From positions 116,353 through 180,352 of the forward strand of contig NZ_BLRL01000009.1 in NCBI RefSeq assembly GCF_015082335.1: a stretch of DNA of 64,000 nucleotides, given 5' to 3'. Below the pieces are notes generated by a model, which saw only the letters and a program-made list of their open reading frames with translations, did not search any database and had not been told where the DNA came from. The position numbers were made by a program, and so were the translations under genes. The DNA is from Moritella sp. F3 (GTDB lineage: Bacteria > Pseudomonadota > Gammaproteobacteria > Enterobacterales > Moritellaceae). Numbering within the stretch: the first letter of the stretch is position 1; each line of letters starts with the position of its first letter. Shown here in pieces: positions 9,522 to 19,141 of this stretch.

Positions 9522-10073
9522 ATGAGCGTAAGAGAACGAAATATTACCAGTGAAAAGTCTTACCGACGCGCTGAAGACGACGAGTTATATCAAAGTCGTG
9601 CAGAAAACAAAATTGAAATTGCCAAGACTCTGAAACTCGCTGGCGCGATCGCTTTACTCAGTAAAGCAGAAATTGCCAAGATGGGTTTTTCAGAAGAAAT
9701 GCTTGCAGCAATCGTCACAGCAAGAAAAATTGTAGTACGTACTGATGCTTATAGCAGACATCTATCGTACATGTGCAAAATCATGCGTAGTGACGGTCTC
9801 GAGCCAATCCAAGCGGCATACGATAAGATCACCAATAAGTATAACCAAGCAACGGTTGAATTAGCGAAACTAGAAATAGTGCGTGATGAATTGATTGCCG
9901 GTGGTGATACTGCGATCACAGCGTTAATGGAAACCTATCCAAATGCTGACCGTCAGAAATTGCGTCTACTGATCCGCCAAGTGAATAAAGAAATTAAAGC
10001 TGAAAAGCCGCTTAAAGCAGCTAAACCAAGCAAAGAAATCTTTAAACACCTACGTGAGATTGCTGGTCTATAA
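9522..10073 (+). CDS. darP: Ribosome-associated protein DarP (YjgA)
   Basis: The 183-residue DUF615 protein is highly charged and helical. The E. coli homologue acts in late 50S subunit assembly and has been called a dual-action ribosomal assembly protein. The frame is open to a TTG at 9507, but the ATG at 9522 gives the usual family start (Met-Ser-Val-Arg-Glu-Arg) and length. It is adjacent to divergently transcribed pmbA, as in other gammaproteobacteria, with 125 bases between them for two promoters. A strong terminator follows. Confidence 0.93.
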   Translation: MSVRERNITSEKSYRRAEDDELYQSRAENKIEIAKTLKLAGAIALLSKAEIAKMGFSEEMLAAIVTARKIVVRTDAYSRHLSYMCKIMRSDGLEPIQAAYDKITNKYNQATVELAKLEIVRDELIAGGDTAITALMETYPNADRQKLRLLIRQVNKEIKAEKPLKAAKPSKEIFKHLREIAGL

Positions 10074-10120
10074 TATTAATTTGCCATGATGGCAACATTG
10101 ATATTAACCAGTACAAACAA

Positions 10121-10161
10121 TAAAGCCCTAACAAGTGATTCATATACTTGTTAGGGCTTTA
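10121..10161. terminator. Bidirectional terminator between darP and tldD
   Basis: A perfect 16-bp inverted repeat (10121-10136 and 10146-10161) with a 9-base loop and a T-rich right flank. It lies between darP (+) and the tldD reading frame (-), which converge here. Confidence 0.9.
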
Positions 10162-10205
10162 TTTTTATCTACTGCACATGACTTCAACACAGTACAAATA
10201 GCCTA

Positions 10206-11654
10206 TTAGCTACCAGTGCCACCCACAGTCATACTGTCTAGTTTTAATGTCGGCTGACCAACACCTACCGGCACACTTTGGCCTTCTTTACCACAAATAC
10301 CAACACCTTTATCTAATTCCAGATCGTTACCAACCATCGAGATATGCTGCATGGCTTCATGGCCATTACCGATCAAGGTTGCACCTTTAATCGGAGTGGT
10401 AATTTTACCATTCTCAATTAAATAAGCTTCAGACGCTGAGAATACAAATTTACCGGAAGTAATGTCCACCTGACCACCGCCAAAGTTCGGCGCATAAATG
10501 CCCTTCTCAACCGTACTGATGATCTCTTCTGGTGTATGCTCACCTGGTAGCATATAAGTATTCGTCATACGCGGCATCGGTAAATGTGCGAATGATTCAC
10601 GACGACCGTTACCCGTAGATTCCACACCCATTAAGCGGGCGTTAAGTTTATCTTGCATGTAACCTTTTAAAATACCGTTTTCAATTAGCATGGTATTTTG
10701 CGTTACCGTACCTTCATCATCGATATTCAACGAACCACGGCGATTTTCTAATGTGCCGTTATCCACAATCGTACATAACTAAGATGCAACTTTTTCACCA
10801 ATTTTACCCGCGTAAGCAGACGTGCCTTTACGGTTAAAGTCACCTTCAAGACCATGGCCAACAGCTTCATGCAATAATACACCAGGCCAACCAGCACCAA
10901 GTACAACAGGCATGGCACCAGCAGGCGCTTCGATTGCATCGATATTAACTAATGCCTGACGCACCGCATCTTTAGCATAACTAAATGCACGCTGCGTACC
11001 ATCTACATCTTCTAAAAAGTAATCGAAACCATAACGACCACCGCCACCAGCGCCACCACGTTCACGTTTACCATTTTTTTCAATTAACACTGAGCAGTTC
11101 ATACGTACTAACGGACGTACATCTGTCGCTAACGTACCATCGGTTGCCGCTACTAATATCTCTTCGTATACAGCAGACAAACTCACACTTACTTGAGTCA
11201 CATTGGCATCTAAAGCACGCGCATAGACATCAACTTCATGTAACAGGTCTATTTTACGCTGTCTTTCCATACTCGCTAATGGATCTAATGGCTGATAAAT
11301 CTCACTACCTTGTGGTTTACTCCACGATTTAACTTTACCTTCACCACCGCTAGCAGCAATACCACGAGCCGCTGTCGCAGACTGGGTTAATGCCTTTAAA
11401 CTGATCTCGTCTGAATACGCAAAACCGGTTTTCTCGCCCGAAACGGCACGTACACCAACACCTTTCTCGATGTTAAATGAACCTTCTTTAACAATGCCGT
11501 CTTCTAAACCCCAAGACTCATGCTTGCAAGCTTGGAAATAAAGATCACCATAATCAAGCTGATTGCCCATCAATAATGACAGCGTGCTCTGCAGCTTATC
11601 GAGGTCTAACTCGGCTGGCAGTAAAATTGAATTTTCGACTTGTTCAAATCTCAT
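10206..11654 (-). pseudogene. tldD: tldD, TldD metalloprotease subunit interrupted by an in-frame amber codon
   Basis: Both halves of a 482-residue TldD are present in one reading frame, separated only by a TAG at 10781-10779 (codon 292). The upstream part (11654-10779, 291 residues) includes the zinc-binding motif His-Glu-Ala-Val-Gly-His at about 262-267. The downstream part (10766-10206) continues with the conserved Leu-Cys-Thr-Ile-Val-Asp segment, [13 protein letters not shown] and the C-terminal Cys-Gly-Lys-Glu-Gly-Gln motif. From memory E. coli has Glu at the stop position, so one GAG-to-TAG change would explain it. There is no frameshift and the distal part is not degraded, pointing to a recent mutation, a sequence error or amber readthrough. 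A truncated product would lack about 190 residues, including the conserved Cys, and is unlikely to work. It lies downstream of the nitrilase gene in the mre-rng-yhdP operon order. Confidence 0.9.
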
Positions 11655-11662
11655 TGTGATTA

Positions 11663-12586
11663 TTACTCTTTATTTTTCAAGCTCGCCGTAAAGCGTGCAT
11701 GTTGTAAAATAGGTATGTCAGCACGTACTTGTACTAACTTATGTTTATCTAATTGCGCGCAGCAGATACCACACGACGATGTTTGTTGTGCCAAACTCTC
11801 GCCCCAAGGGTTTAAGATAACCGAATGACCCCAAGTATGACGATTACCACCATGATCACCCACTTGATTAGCCGCTAACACATAGCATTGGTTCTCTATG
11901 GCTCTGGCTTGTAACAAGGGTAACCAATGCGCTTTACCTGTCGCATGGGTAAAGGCTGCGGGTAGTAATAACACATCGGCGTTAGCAGCACTGAGTGCAC
12001 GAAATAATTCAGGGAAACGCAGGTCATAGCAAATAGCCATACCAACCGTTATATCTCCGCCCGTACTATCTGTAATAGTGAAAGTAGCGATCTGATCACC
12101 AGCAATAAAACTATCTGATTCTTTATAAGTTTGCTGCTTTAGCTCTTTCTTAAAACCTTGCTTAACATTTTTCTTAAATATGCTCTTATCTTGATGATCA
12201 TTGCTCGCGATAGATACAGCTGGAACATGCGCATCAAATAAGTGGATCTTATGGTAATGTTGCACCAATTCCCCAGCGGGGTCAAATGCTAAACTGGTTG
12301 TATAAATCCGATCTTCAATATCACTAAGAATAGGAAAAGACCCTGCAACCAGCCAACATTGGTATTCCTTAGCCCAATCAGCAAGCTGTTGCTGTACTCG
12401 TCCTTGCCCTAATCGTTCTGCATGAGCTAAATAATCATCGCGGTGCGAAAACAAGGCAAAATTCTCTGGTAATAAGATCAAGGTCGGGGTTCCCCCTGTA
12501 TCAATCAATGCCAGTTGTGATGCCACATACGCTAAGTTCGCTTTAATATCAGCACCCGAGGTCATTTGTATTGCTACTAACTGCAT
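11663..12586 (-). CDS. Nitrilase-superfamily carbon-nitrogen hydrolase
   Basis: Cytoplasmic amidase of the Nit family; the branch usually found between yhdP and tldD may remove deaminated glutathione or act as an omega-amidase, but the substrate is inferred only. The 307-residue protein has the full triad: Glu-41 (Leu-Pro-Glu-Asn-Phe), Lys-113 (His-Lys-Ile-His-Leu-Phe-Asp) and Cys-186 (Ile-Cys-Tyr-Asp-Leu-Arg-Phe). Between the Lys and Cys blocks, about residues 127-152, there is a Lys/Gln-rich insertion of roughly 25 residues that I do not expect in relatives. The ATG overlaps the yhdP stop by one base (TAATG), and tldD starts 8 bases after this gene, so the three are translationally linked. 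Confidence 0.88.
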   Translation of the reverse strand: MQLVAIQMTSGADIKANLAYVASQLALIDTGGTPTLILLPENFALFSHRDDYLAHAERLGQGRVQQQLADWAKEYQCWLVAGSFPILSDIEDRIYTTSLAFDPAGELVQHYHKIHLFDAHVPAVSIASNDHQDKSIFKKNVKQGFKKELKQQTYKESDSFIAGDQIATFTITDSTGGDITVGMAICYDLRFPELFRALSAANADVLLLPAAFTHATGKAHWLPLLQARAIENQCYVLAANQVGDHGGNRHTWGHSVILNPWGESLAQQTSSCGICCAQLDKHKLVQVRADIPILQHARFTASLKNKE

Positions 12587-15500
12587 TACTTGTCTCCAGC
12601 CGTCTTCGGATCTGTCGCATTGATGAGTTCGTCAGGTACAGTGATCGCTTTTTGATTACGTTTAACTTCAGTAAATGTCGGATTATCAAAATCACCACTG
12701 ACATTAAACTTCAGCTCCGTAATAACTTCCACCACGGGCTCCAAAATTTTCGATAACGCGAAGACGGCTAATGCAGTCGTAGGCGTTACCGCAAATGCAG
12801 CCAATACCGGTAGACTCGAAGTAACATCTGGAAAAAAGCTTAAGTTATAGTTAATGGTATCCGTGACTAAATCAATATAACCATTACCGGTAATTTTACC
12901 GCTACTGGAGTTAACTAAAAAATCTTTATTGTTAATGGCGCCATCGACGACCTGTAGTGATGCGGACATTGAGGAATAAGGTAAACCATCATTAAATACA
13001 TCACTAAAGTCCAAACTCAAGCGCTTCACTAACGACTGCAAACTCAGCACACTTAAGAATCGCGTCCCTTTATCACTGACATTCGAGATCCGCCCAGCTT
13101 TAGTCACTATATTCGCACTACCATTTAGCGAGTCAATGTCCAGCTTAAGTGGATTGTCCTGCCAACCCAATTTAAAATTAACGTCTGCTGGCGTTTTCGC
13201 TAACGGACTAATTAACCCCAAGCCTGTCATAAACTCTTCAATACTTTGGGTTTTTAACTCACCCTCTAGTTGCGTCTCTTGCAGGCCATTATCATTGGTA
13301 AACCAACGTCCAGTCATCGCGACTGCTGAATGTTCCATATCGACATCTAATGCTTGTAACTTAAGTCCATTGTTGTCTTTAGTCACTTCTGCAGATGCTT
13401 TGCCTAAATTGATTTGCCCTACAATACAAGCTCCACAATTAAAATTAAAACCAGGTATATCCTGCCAAACTAACTCGGTTGATGACGCTTGCACCGAGGA
13501 TTTTTCGCTATTGCTAGTCGTATCGCCATCCCCAACAAACACTAAATCAGGTAAATATAAATAATCAAAATCGATATTCACATTACCGAGTTCAGGTATA
13601 ACAACACGACCATTAAATTCATCCGCTTTAAGTGTGATCCCCCAGTTTCGGTAACCCTTAGTCGCGGTGAGATTTAAGTCAGTCAAAGGCTGCTGATAAT
13701 AAACGGTATTAGCCACTGCTACTTTAATTGACGATAAAGGTTCAACTGCGCTGCTCACATTAAAGTCACTATCGGGTAATCCGTTATACCACGATTGCCA
13801 ATCTACGATATCGAGATTATCCACATTGACGACAACTGCATTCGCGGTATCACTGATCAGCAGTTCATCTGCATTACCAATCTGCACTAAAGACTGGATC
13901 AACGCTAACTGTTCATCAGCGTAATTAACCTGACCAGAAAAATACAACACATCGCTGACATTTACTTGGATCTGAGCTTGTTTATCATTACCTACAAGTG
14001 AAATATCGGTAGGCCAATCCAAAAATGTGGATTTTGCCAAAGGCATAGGCAAGTCGATCGAAAGACGCTCTAAATCACTCTGCACATCAAATTCATAGTT
14101 AAAGCCCTGCTCAGGAAAAGCCATGTTTAATGTGCCCTTCCAATTCACATCACCAGACACATACTGTTCATACCCAGGCATTAATTGCGTCATGATTTTA
14201 TCACTGGCCCATACACCAGCCAGATCGACATTAACTTGATAAATACTGTCTTGCTGCGCACTCGTAAAGCCGACATTGAGTGGTTGGTCGAACAACTTGG
14301 CTGTTAATGGCGTCGATAGTAAGCCTGTATCATCAAACTTGAATCGACCATTCACATCCGTCAAAGTTAAATCCAGTGCCGGCAAATAAATATCATCATT
14401 TACTAAACCAATGTCACCACTAACCACAACGGGATCATCATCGGTAAACGGTAAAATAATATCAATTTTACCATTCAGATTTCCTGATACCTGTAAACTA
14501 TTCAACACCTCACTCACTTCTGGCAATGGGCTTGAATCAATCAGAGATTTGGCTTTTTTCCCCGTCGTCGCAAATTGCGCCTGAATACCAAGTGCTTGTA
14601 CGTTACCCAAACTCGGCAGTTGTAAGTCCACTGCCGATATCGCCACTTGAGCCAAGTTACCTTGTCGCGATGACATAAATAAATCATCATTTTGAAAGAG
14701 TAATTCGAGCTGTAATTCCGTCAGCGTTGGCCACTGAGGATCAAATTTGAACTCGGCATCAACAACATTTAATCGCGCCTCAAAGATGCCATCACCTTGT
14801 GTATAAGGATAATTAGCAAATTCACCAAACCACAATAACTGACCATTGTCCGAGTGCCCCTGCTTTAAAGCGCCTCTCAAGTAATCGATTAATGACTCAC
14901 CCATATAAGCTGTAGGGTAATAGTAATAAGCCTTACTAGCATCGCGTAACTTCAAGTCACCAGCAAGACTGAGGAATGGGTTTGCATCGCTCGGTATATC
15001 TAATAAAAACTGGCTATCAAGCACTAATTCAGGGGTATCAACAAACACCTTGTCAGCACTGATCTCGATACCCGTCAGCTTTTTACCAGCAGGTTCATTC
15101 TTATTTGCATCGGTATAATCATAACGACGCCAGGTTAAATCACTCGAAAATTGATTCACCTGAATGCTATGCTCAAGATGTTCGGAAAGATCTAATAATG
15201 TATCGTGCATATCAACACGAATTTTGCCAGCATCCAAGCCACCCGTCACGGCAATATCGACATTATCAATCGCAGGAAATCCTTGCCAACTTTGCAACTG
15301 AAAATCATCTACGTTTAATTGATAACGTAGCTGCGTCCAATCTTGCAATGGGATCTTAACCTTCACATCACGGACTAAACCATGTGGATAGAGCGTTTTA
15401 AGATCCTGAAATAAGGCGTCATCGACATGTCGCGACAGTGCCACAATAGGCGCGAGCTTAGACAATTCAACTTGATTAACAAACGCAAATAAATCATCTT

Positions 15501-16509
15501 CTTGCTGTCTAACTTGTAGCTCGAGTGATGGCCAGACTATACCATTGGTGACCAAGGCTAATTCACGACTGTCTAACTGCCAGCCAGTATCCGTTAGCTG
15601 CCATGCCAGTTCGCCCCCCCAGATATTAAGGTCTTGCTGTAAATCACCGCTTTTCCAACTAAACTCTGATGGCTGCAGTTGAAGTAATGCCGTTGTTGGT
15701 TGATTATTAACAATATCAATCCAGCTTTCAAAACTGAGCGCGCCTTTTTTTAAGCCTTCTCGATCAATTAATACTCTTTCAAACCAACTCGATAAACTCA
15801 CATTTTCGGCTTGAACATAAACTTGACCACTGACATTGGTTAAATCATGTTTAGCGCTGGTAACATCCACCATGATGCGCAAATTATTATCAGTGATATC
15901 ATCATTGATGTATGCCCAACCTTCCCCTCGGTGACGATTACCTTTGTTTAGCCAAGCAAATTCAGGTATATGAATAATCTTTTCTTCACCCGCGGGGGTT
16001 AATACCCGTAAGTTACTATTCGTTAATTCAAAATGTTCCAGCTGACGGAAAAATACATCAAGCAGGCGGGTTAATTCAGGAGAAGAAAGTTTAGTGTCTT
16101 TTTCTTTGCTGCTTTGAAACGGAGAGATGGGTAGTTTTATCTGTACGCCATCTAAGATGAGGTTATCAACCAGCAGCTTTTGTTCTAATAAACTATTCCA
16201 AAAATCGACGCTGATCTTAATACGCGCGACATCAAAATTATAAGGCAGGGATTCATCGAACTTTACATCGAGCGTATTTACAATTAATACCGGGCCGAAT
16301 TTATACCAACCCGCATCAATACTTTCAACTTCAATGCTCACCGACTGATCAGCAACAAGCCAATCAATCACGCGATCGTGATATTGATTCAGGTACGGTA
16401 AACTCGCCCGTAACAAACTAATCGAAACGGCAGAAAAAACAGCTAAGCAGGCAAAAGTGTAAAGGCAGGCTTTACCACACCTTCTTAGCCAATTTCGTTT
16501 CGCTGTCAC
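12586..16509 (-). CDS. yhdP: AsmA-like phospholipid transport protein YhdP
   Basis: Very large inner-membrane-anchored periplasmic protein (1307 residues) of the AsmA/TamB superfamily; in E. coli YhdP with TamB and YdbH moves phospholipids to the outer membrane. One N-terminal membrane helix (about 14-34) follows a Lys/Arg-rich start; the rest is repetitive beta-strand sequence, with a conserved C-terminal DUF3971/AsmA-type part (about 1130-1290). The start codon is GTG at 16509, two bases from the rng stop. The mre-maf-rng-yhdP-nit-tldD order supports the name. Length matches the family's roughly 1270-1300 residues. Confidence 0.92.
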   Translation of the reverse strand: MTAKRNWLRRCGKACLYTFACLAVFSAVSISLLRASLPYLNQYHDRVIDWLVADQSVSIEVESIDAGWYKFGPVLIVNTLDVKFDESLPYNFDVARIKISVDFWNSLLEQKLLVDNLILDGVQIKLPISPFQSSKEKDTKLSSPELTRLLDVFFRQLEHFELTNSNLRVLTPAGEEKIIHIPEFAWLNKGNRHRGEGWAYINDDITDNNLRIMVDVTSAKHDLTNVSGQVYVQAENVSLSSWFERVLIDREGLKKGALSFESWIDIVNNQPTTALLQLQPSEFSWKSGDLQQDLNIWGGELAWQLTDTGWQLDSRELALVTNGIVWPSLELQVRQQEDDLFAFVNQVELSKLAPIVALSRHVDDALFQDLKTLYPHGLVRDVKVKIPLQDWTQLRYQLNVDDFQLQSWQGFPAIDNVDIAVTGGLDAGKIRVDMHDTLLDLSEHLEHSIQVNQFSSDLTWRRYDYTDANKNEPAGKKLTGIEISADKVFVDTPELVLDSQFLLDIPSDANPFLSLAGDLKLRDASKAYYYYPTAYMGESLIDYLRGALKQGHSDNGQLLWFGEFANYPYTQGDGIFEARLNVVDAEFKFDPQWPTLTELQLELLFQNDDLFMSSRQGNLAQVAISAVDLQLPSLGNVQALGIQAQFATTGKKAKSLIDSSPLPEVSEVLNSLQVSGNLNGKIDIILPFTDDDPVVVSGDIGLVNDDIYLPALDLTLTDVNGRFKFDDTGLLSTPLTAKLFDQPLNVGFTSAQQDSIYQVNVDLAGVWASDKIMTQLMPGYEQYVSGDVNWKGTLNMAFPEQGFNYEFDVQSDLERLSIDLPMPLAKSTFLDWPTDISLVGNDKQAQIQVNVSDVLYFSGQVNYADEQLALIQSLVQIGNADELLISDTANAVVVNVDNLDIVDWQSWYNGLPDSDFNVSSAVEPLSSIKVAVANTVYYQQPLTDLNLTATKGYRNWGITLKADEFNGRVVIPELGNVNIDFDYLYLPDLVFVGDGDTTSNSEKSSVQASSTELVWQDIPGFNFNCGACIVGQINLGKASAEVTKDNNGLKLQALDVDMEHSAVAMTGRWFTNDNGLQETQLEGELKTQSIEEFMTGLGLISPLAKTPADVNFKLGWQDNPLKLDIDSLNGSANIVTKAGRISNVSDKGTRFLSVLSLQSLVKRLSLDFSDVFNDGLPYSSMSASLQVVDGAINNKDFLVNSSSGKITGNGYIDLVTDTINYNLSFFPDVTSSLPVLAAFAVTPTTALAVFALSKILEPVVEVITELKFNVSGDFDNPTFTEVKRNQKAITVPDELINATDPKTAGDK

Positions 16510-16510
16510 G

Positions 16511-17986
16511 CTACATCATTACCACATCAAATTGTTCTTGTAAGTACTGCGGTTCAGGCTTTATCTTCACCTGTTTACCCATAAACAATTCTAATTCAGC
16601 AATACTGTGTGATTCTTCTTTTATAATGTATTCAGCAACTGCAACCGAGGCATAAACGTTAAATTGATCCGCATCGTAAGCACGGTTAACACGTGTTACT
16701 TCACGAAATATCTCATAGCATACCGTTTCAACGGTTTTAACTGAACCACGACCATCACACGTCGGGCAATCAGAACACAATACATGCTCTAATGATTCAC
16801 GGGTACGCTTACGAGTCATCTCAACTAAGCCTAACGCCGAGAAGTCATGGGTATTGGTTTTAGCACGATCATGGCTTAATGCTGATTCCAAACATTCCAT
16901 CACACGGCGGCGATGCTCAGAACTTTGCATATCAATGAAATCGATAATGATAATACCACCAAGGTTACGCAATCTCAGCTGACGAGCTATCGCCTGAGTC
17001 GATTCGACATTGGTATTAAAGATCGTATCTTCAAGGTTACGATGACCAACAAACGCGCCAGTATTAATATCAATCGTCGTCATAGCTTCAGTCTGATCGA
17101 TAATTAAATAACCACCCGACTTTAACTTTACTCGACGCTCAAGCGCACGTTGCGATTCACTTTCCACATCGTACATTTCAAAGATGGGACGTTCGCCAGT
17201 ATACGGTTCTAACGCACTGACTAGCTCTGGTACATACGATTCAGTGAATTCACATAGTTCAGCATAAGCCAAACGTGAATCGACACGGATCTTGTCTAAT
17301 GGGGCGCCGGCAAAGTCGCGAATAATACGAAATGCCAAAGACGGATCTTGATACAACATGCTCGCGCTTGGATTCGTTTTCTTACGCTGTAGCACTTTGG
17401 TCCATAAACGTTTTAAGTAAGCAATGTCTTGTTCAAGTTCTTTATCACCAACACCATCAGCGGCGGTACGAATGATATAACCACCGAGTTCATCAATTTG
17501 CGCTTCAGTGACACGCTTTAAACGAGTACGCTCTTCTTCACAATCAATGCGCTGTGATACCCCTACATGCGAGCTACCAGGCATAAACACTAAATAGCGT
17601 GAAGGCAAGGTAATATCCGTAGTCAGACGAGCACCTTTAGTACCCATTGGATCTTTCACTACTTGGACGATAATATCTTGACCTTGACGCACTAATTGCG
17701 AGATATCGGCCACTTTAAAATGTTTCTTTTCGCCCGGCGCTACACACTCGGTATGCGGTACAATATCTGATGCGTGAAGAAACGCCGCTTTGTCGAGACC
17801 AATATCAATAAATGCAGCTTGCATGCCCGGTAAAACCCGGCTTACTTTACCTTTATAGATATTACCCACGATGCCACGTTTTGCTTCTCGCTCGACATGT
17901 ATTTCTTGCAGTACGCCATTTTCAATCAAGGCAACACGTGTTTCGCTCGGGGTAACATTTACTAATAACTCTGTCGTTATACCCAT
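16511..17986 (-). CDS. rng: Ribonuclease G
   Basis: Endoribonuclease of the RNase E/G family that matures the 16S rRNA 5' end and degrades some mRNAs. The 491-residue protein has an S1 RNA-binding domain (about 38-128), the 5'-sensor/RNase H-like region, and catalytic Asp motifs Thr-Ile-Asp-Ile-Asn-Thr-Gly (about 304) and Ile-Asp-Phe-Ile-Asp-Met (about 347). A Zn-link with Cys-Ser-Asp-Cys-Pro-Thr-Cys follows near 405. Length fits RNase G, without the long scaffold tail of RNase E. It starts 16 bases after the maf stop within the mre-maf-rng-yhdP operon. Confidence 0.97.
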   Translation of the reverse strand: MGITTELLVNVTPSETRVALIENGVLQEIHVEREAKRGIVGNIYKGKVSRVLPGMQAAFIDIGLDKAAFLHASDIVPHTECVAPGEKKHFKVADISQLVRQGQDIIVQVVKDPMGTKGARLTTDITLPSRYLVFMPGSSHVGVSQRIDCEEERTRLKRVTEAQIDELGGYIIRTAADGVGDKELEQDIAYLKRLWTKVLQRKKTNPSASMLYQDPSLAFRIIRDFAGAPLDKIRVDSRLAYAELCEFTESYVPELVSALEPYTGERPIFEMYDVESESQRALERRVKLKSGGYLIIDQTEAMTTIDINTGAFVGHRNLEDTIFNTNVESTQAIARQLRLRNLGGIIIIDFIDMQSSEHRRRVMECLESALSHDRAKTNTHDFSALGLVEMTRKRTRESLEHVLCSDCPTCDGRGSVKTVETVCYEIFREVTRVNRAYDADQFNVYASVAVAEYIIKEESHSIAELELFMGKQVKIKPEPQYLQEQFDVVMM

Positions 17987-18002
17987 ATTATTTAGCCCTT
18001 CG

Positions 18003-18620
18003 TTACTTATTCTGATCTGCCTTAAAGGCTTGAATTAATTGCTCGGTTTGCATTAAGGGTAAACCGACAACCGCGCTATAACTTCCGCTTATATGGCTGA
18101 CAAATTTACCGGCAATACCTTGGATAGCATAACTACCGGCTTTATCGCAGGGTTCACCCGTACGCCAGTAATCGTGCATTTCAATCGTTGATATATCTCT
18201 AAACTGTACTGTTGTTATCACTAACTCAACCCAGCAGCGTGAGCCATCGGCAAGTGCCACAGCAGTCATCACTTCATGTACTTGACCTGATAATAAACTG
18301 AGCATGCGTGCTGAATCAGTTTCATCTACCGGTTTTTCTAATACTTGTCCGGCATAGACCACTATCGTGTCAGCCCCTAACACCACCTGTTTATTAGCAG
18401 TATTAGTCTTTATCTCTGCAATATTCGTGTTACTTAGCGCAGCAACGCCCGCTTGCGCTTTATCACGCGCCAGGCGGGATACATAGTCAGGCGCTAATTC
18501 GCCTGCTTGTTGTTGCTCTTCCACATCAACAGATAATACCGAAAATTCAATGCCAATTTGGGTTAATAACTCACGGCGACGTGGTGACTGCGACGCTAAA
18601 TACATATTAGTCTGTTTCAT
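18003..18620 (-). CDS. maf: Maf-family nucleoside triphosphate pyrophosphatase (YhdE type)
   Basis: House-cleaning enzyme that hydrolyses dTTP/UTP and modified nucleotides to monophosphates; Maf proteins also affect septation. The 205-residue protein shows the N-terminal Ser-Gln-Ser-Pro-Arg-Arg-Arg-Glu-Leu-Leu motif and Leu-Gly-Ala-Asp-Thr-Ile-Val with the catalytic Asp. An Asn/Thr-rich insertion of about 15 residues before that motif makes it slightly longer than E. coli YhdE. Position between mreD and rng supports the YhdE rather than the YceF subgroup. Confidence 0.93.
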   Translation of the reverse strand: MKQTNMYLASQSPRRRELLTQIGIEFSVLSVDVEEQQQAGELAPDYVSRLARDKAQAGVAALSNTNIAEIKTNTANKQVVLGADTIVVYAGQVLEKPVDETDSARMLSLLSGQVHEVMTAVALADGSRCWVELVITTVQFRDISTIEMHDYWRTGEPCDKAGSYAIQGIAGKFVSHISGSYSAVVGLPLMQTEQLIQAFKADQNK

Positions 18621-18658
18621 CTTATTATCTTCTACTCAATTAAGCTATCTTCAGGCCA

Positions 18659-19141
18659 CTATCTAATCGCAAATTGGCGACGAATCTTCCTTAAAATCAA
18701 GAATATCCATGGCCATATTAACATCGTGGTTAAGATTGACCATAAGTACGTCGGTGTTATTGAAATATCGAAAAGTAATTTTTCAGCCCAGAATATAATA
18801 AGCTTATTGAGCATGACTAAGAAACCGACAATTAAGGCTTGCTGCCATAACGATATATTACGGATCAAACGATGATTCATCACGATAATATAGATAACAA
18901 TAGAAAGGGCCAAAGAGTGAATACCTAGCGGTGCACCGAGCAACAGGTCTAAGGTTAATCCAGTCACCCAAGCATAGCCAATACTCACTCGATACGGCAA
19001 TGCCATACACCAATAACCCAACACCAATAACACCCAATCAGGTCGGAAACTACCGAATGGTTCAGGCACTGGCAATACGGTCAGTAACAATGCGAGAATA
19101 ATGGTCAGAATTAATTTAAAACGACCGTTAGCAGGCGTCAT
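18659..19141 (-). CDS. mreD: Rod shape-determining protein MreD
   Basis: Small inner-membrane protein of the elongasome that links MreC and MreB to the PBP2/RodA synthase. The 160-residue product has about five hydrophobic helices and the conserved Phe-Arg-Pro-Asp-Trp segment near residue 32 and Gly-Ile-His-Ser near 73. Its start overlaps the mreC stop by four bases, indicating coupled translation. Confidence 0.94.
   Translation of the reverse strand: MTPANGRFKLILTIILALLLTVLPVPEPFGSFRPDWVLLVLGYWCMALPYRVSIGYAWVTGLTLDLLLGAPLGIHSLALSIVIYIIVMNHRLIRNISLWQQALIVGFLVMLNKLIIFWAEKLLFDISITPTYLWSILTTMLIWPWIFLILRKIRRQFAIR

Noticed and set aside
10206..11654. Two separate genes in place of one tldD
   Set aside because: Both pieces share one frame, join without missing conserved residues, and the second has no ribosome site; a single interrupted gene is the simpler reading.
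15105..15359. 84-residue plus-strand frame inside yhdP
   Set aside because: No ribosome site, no family resemblance, and the yhdP frame runs unbroken across it.
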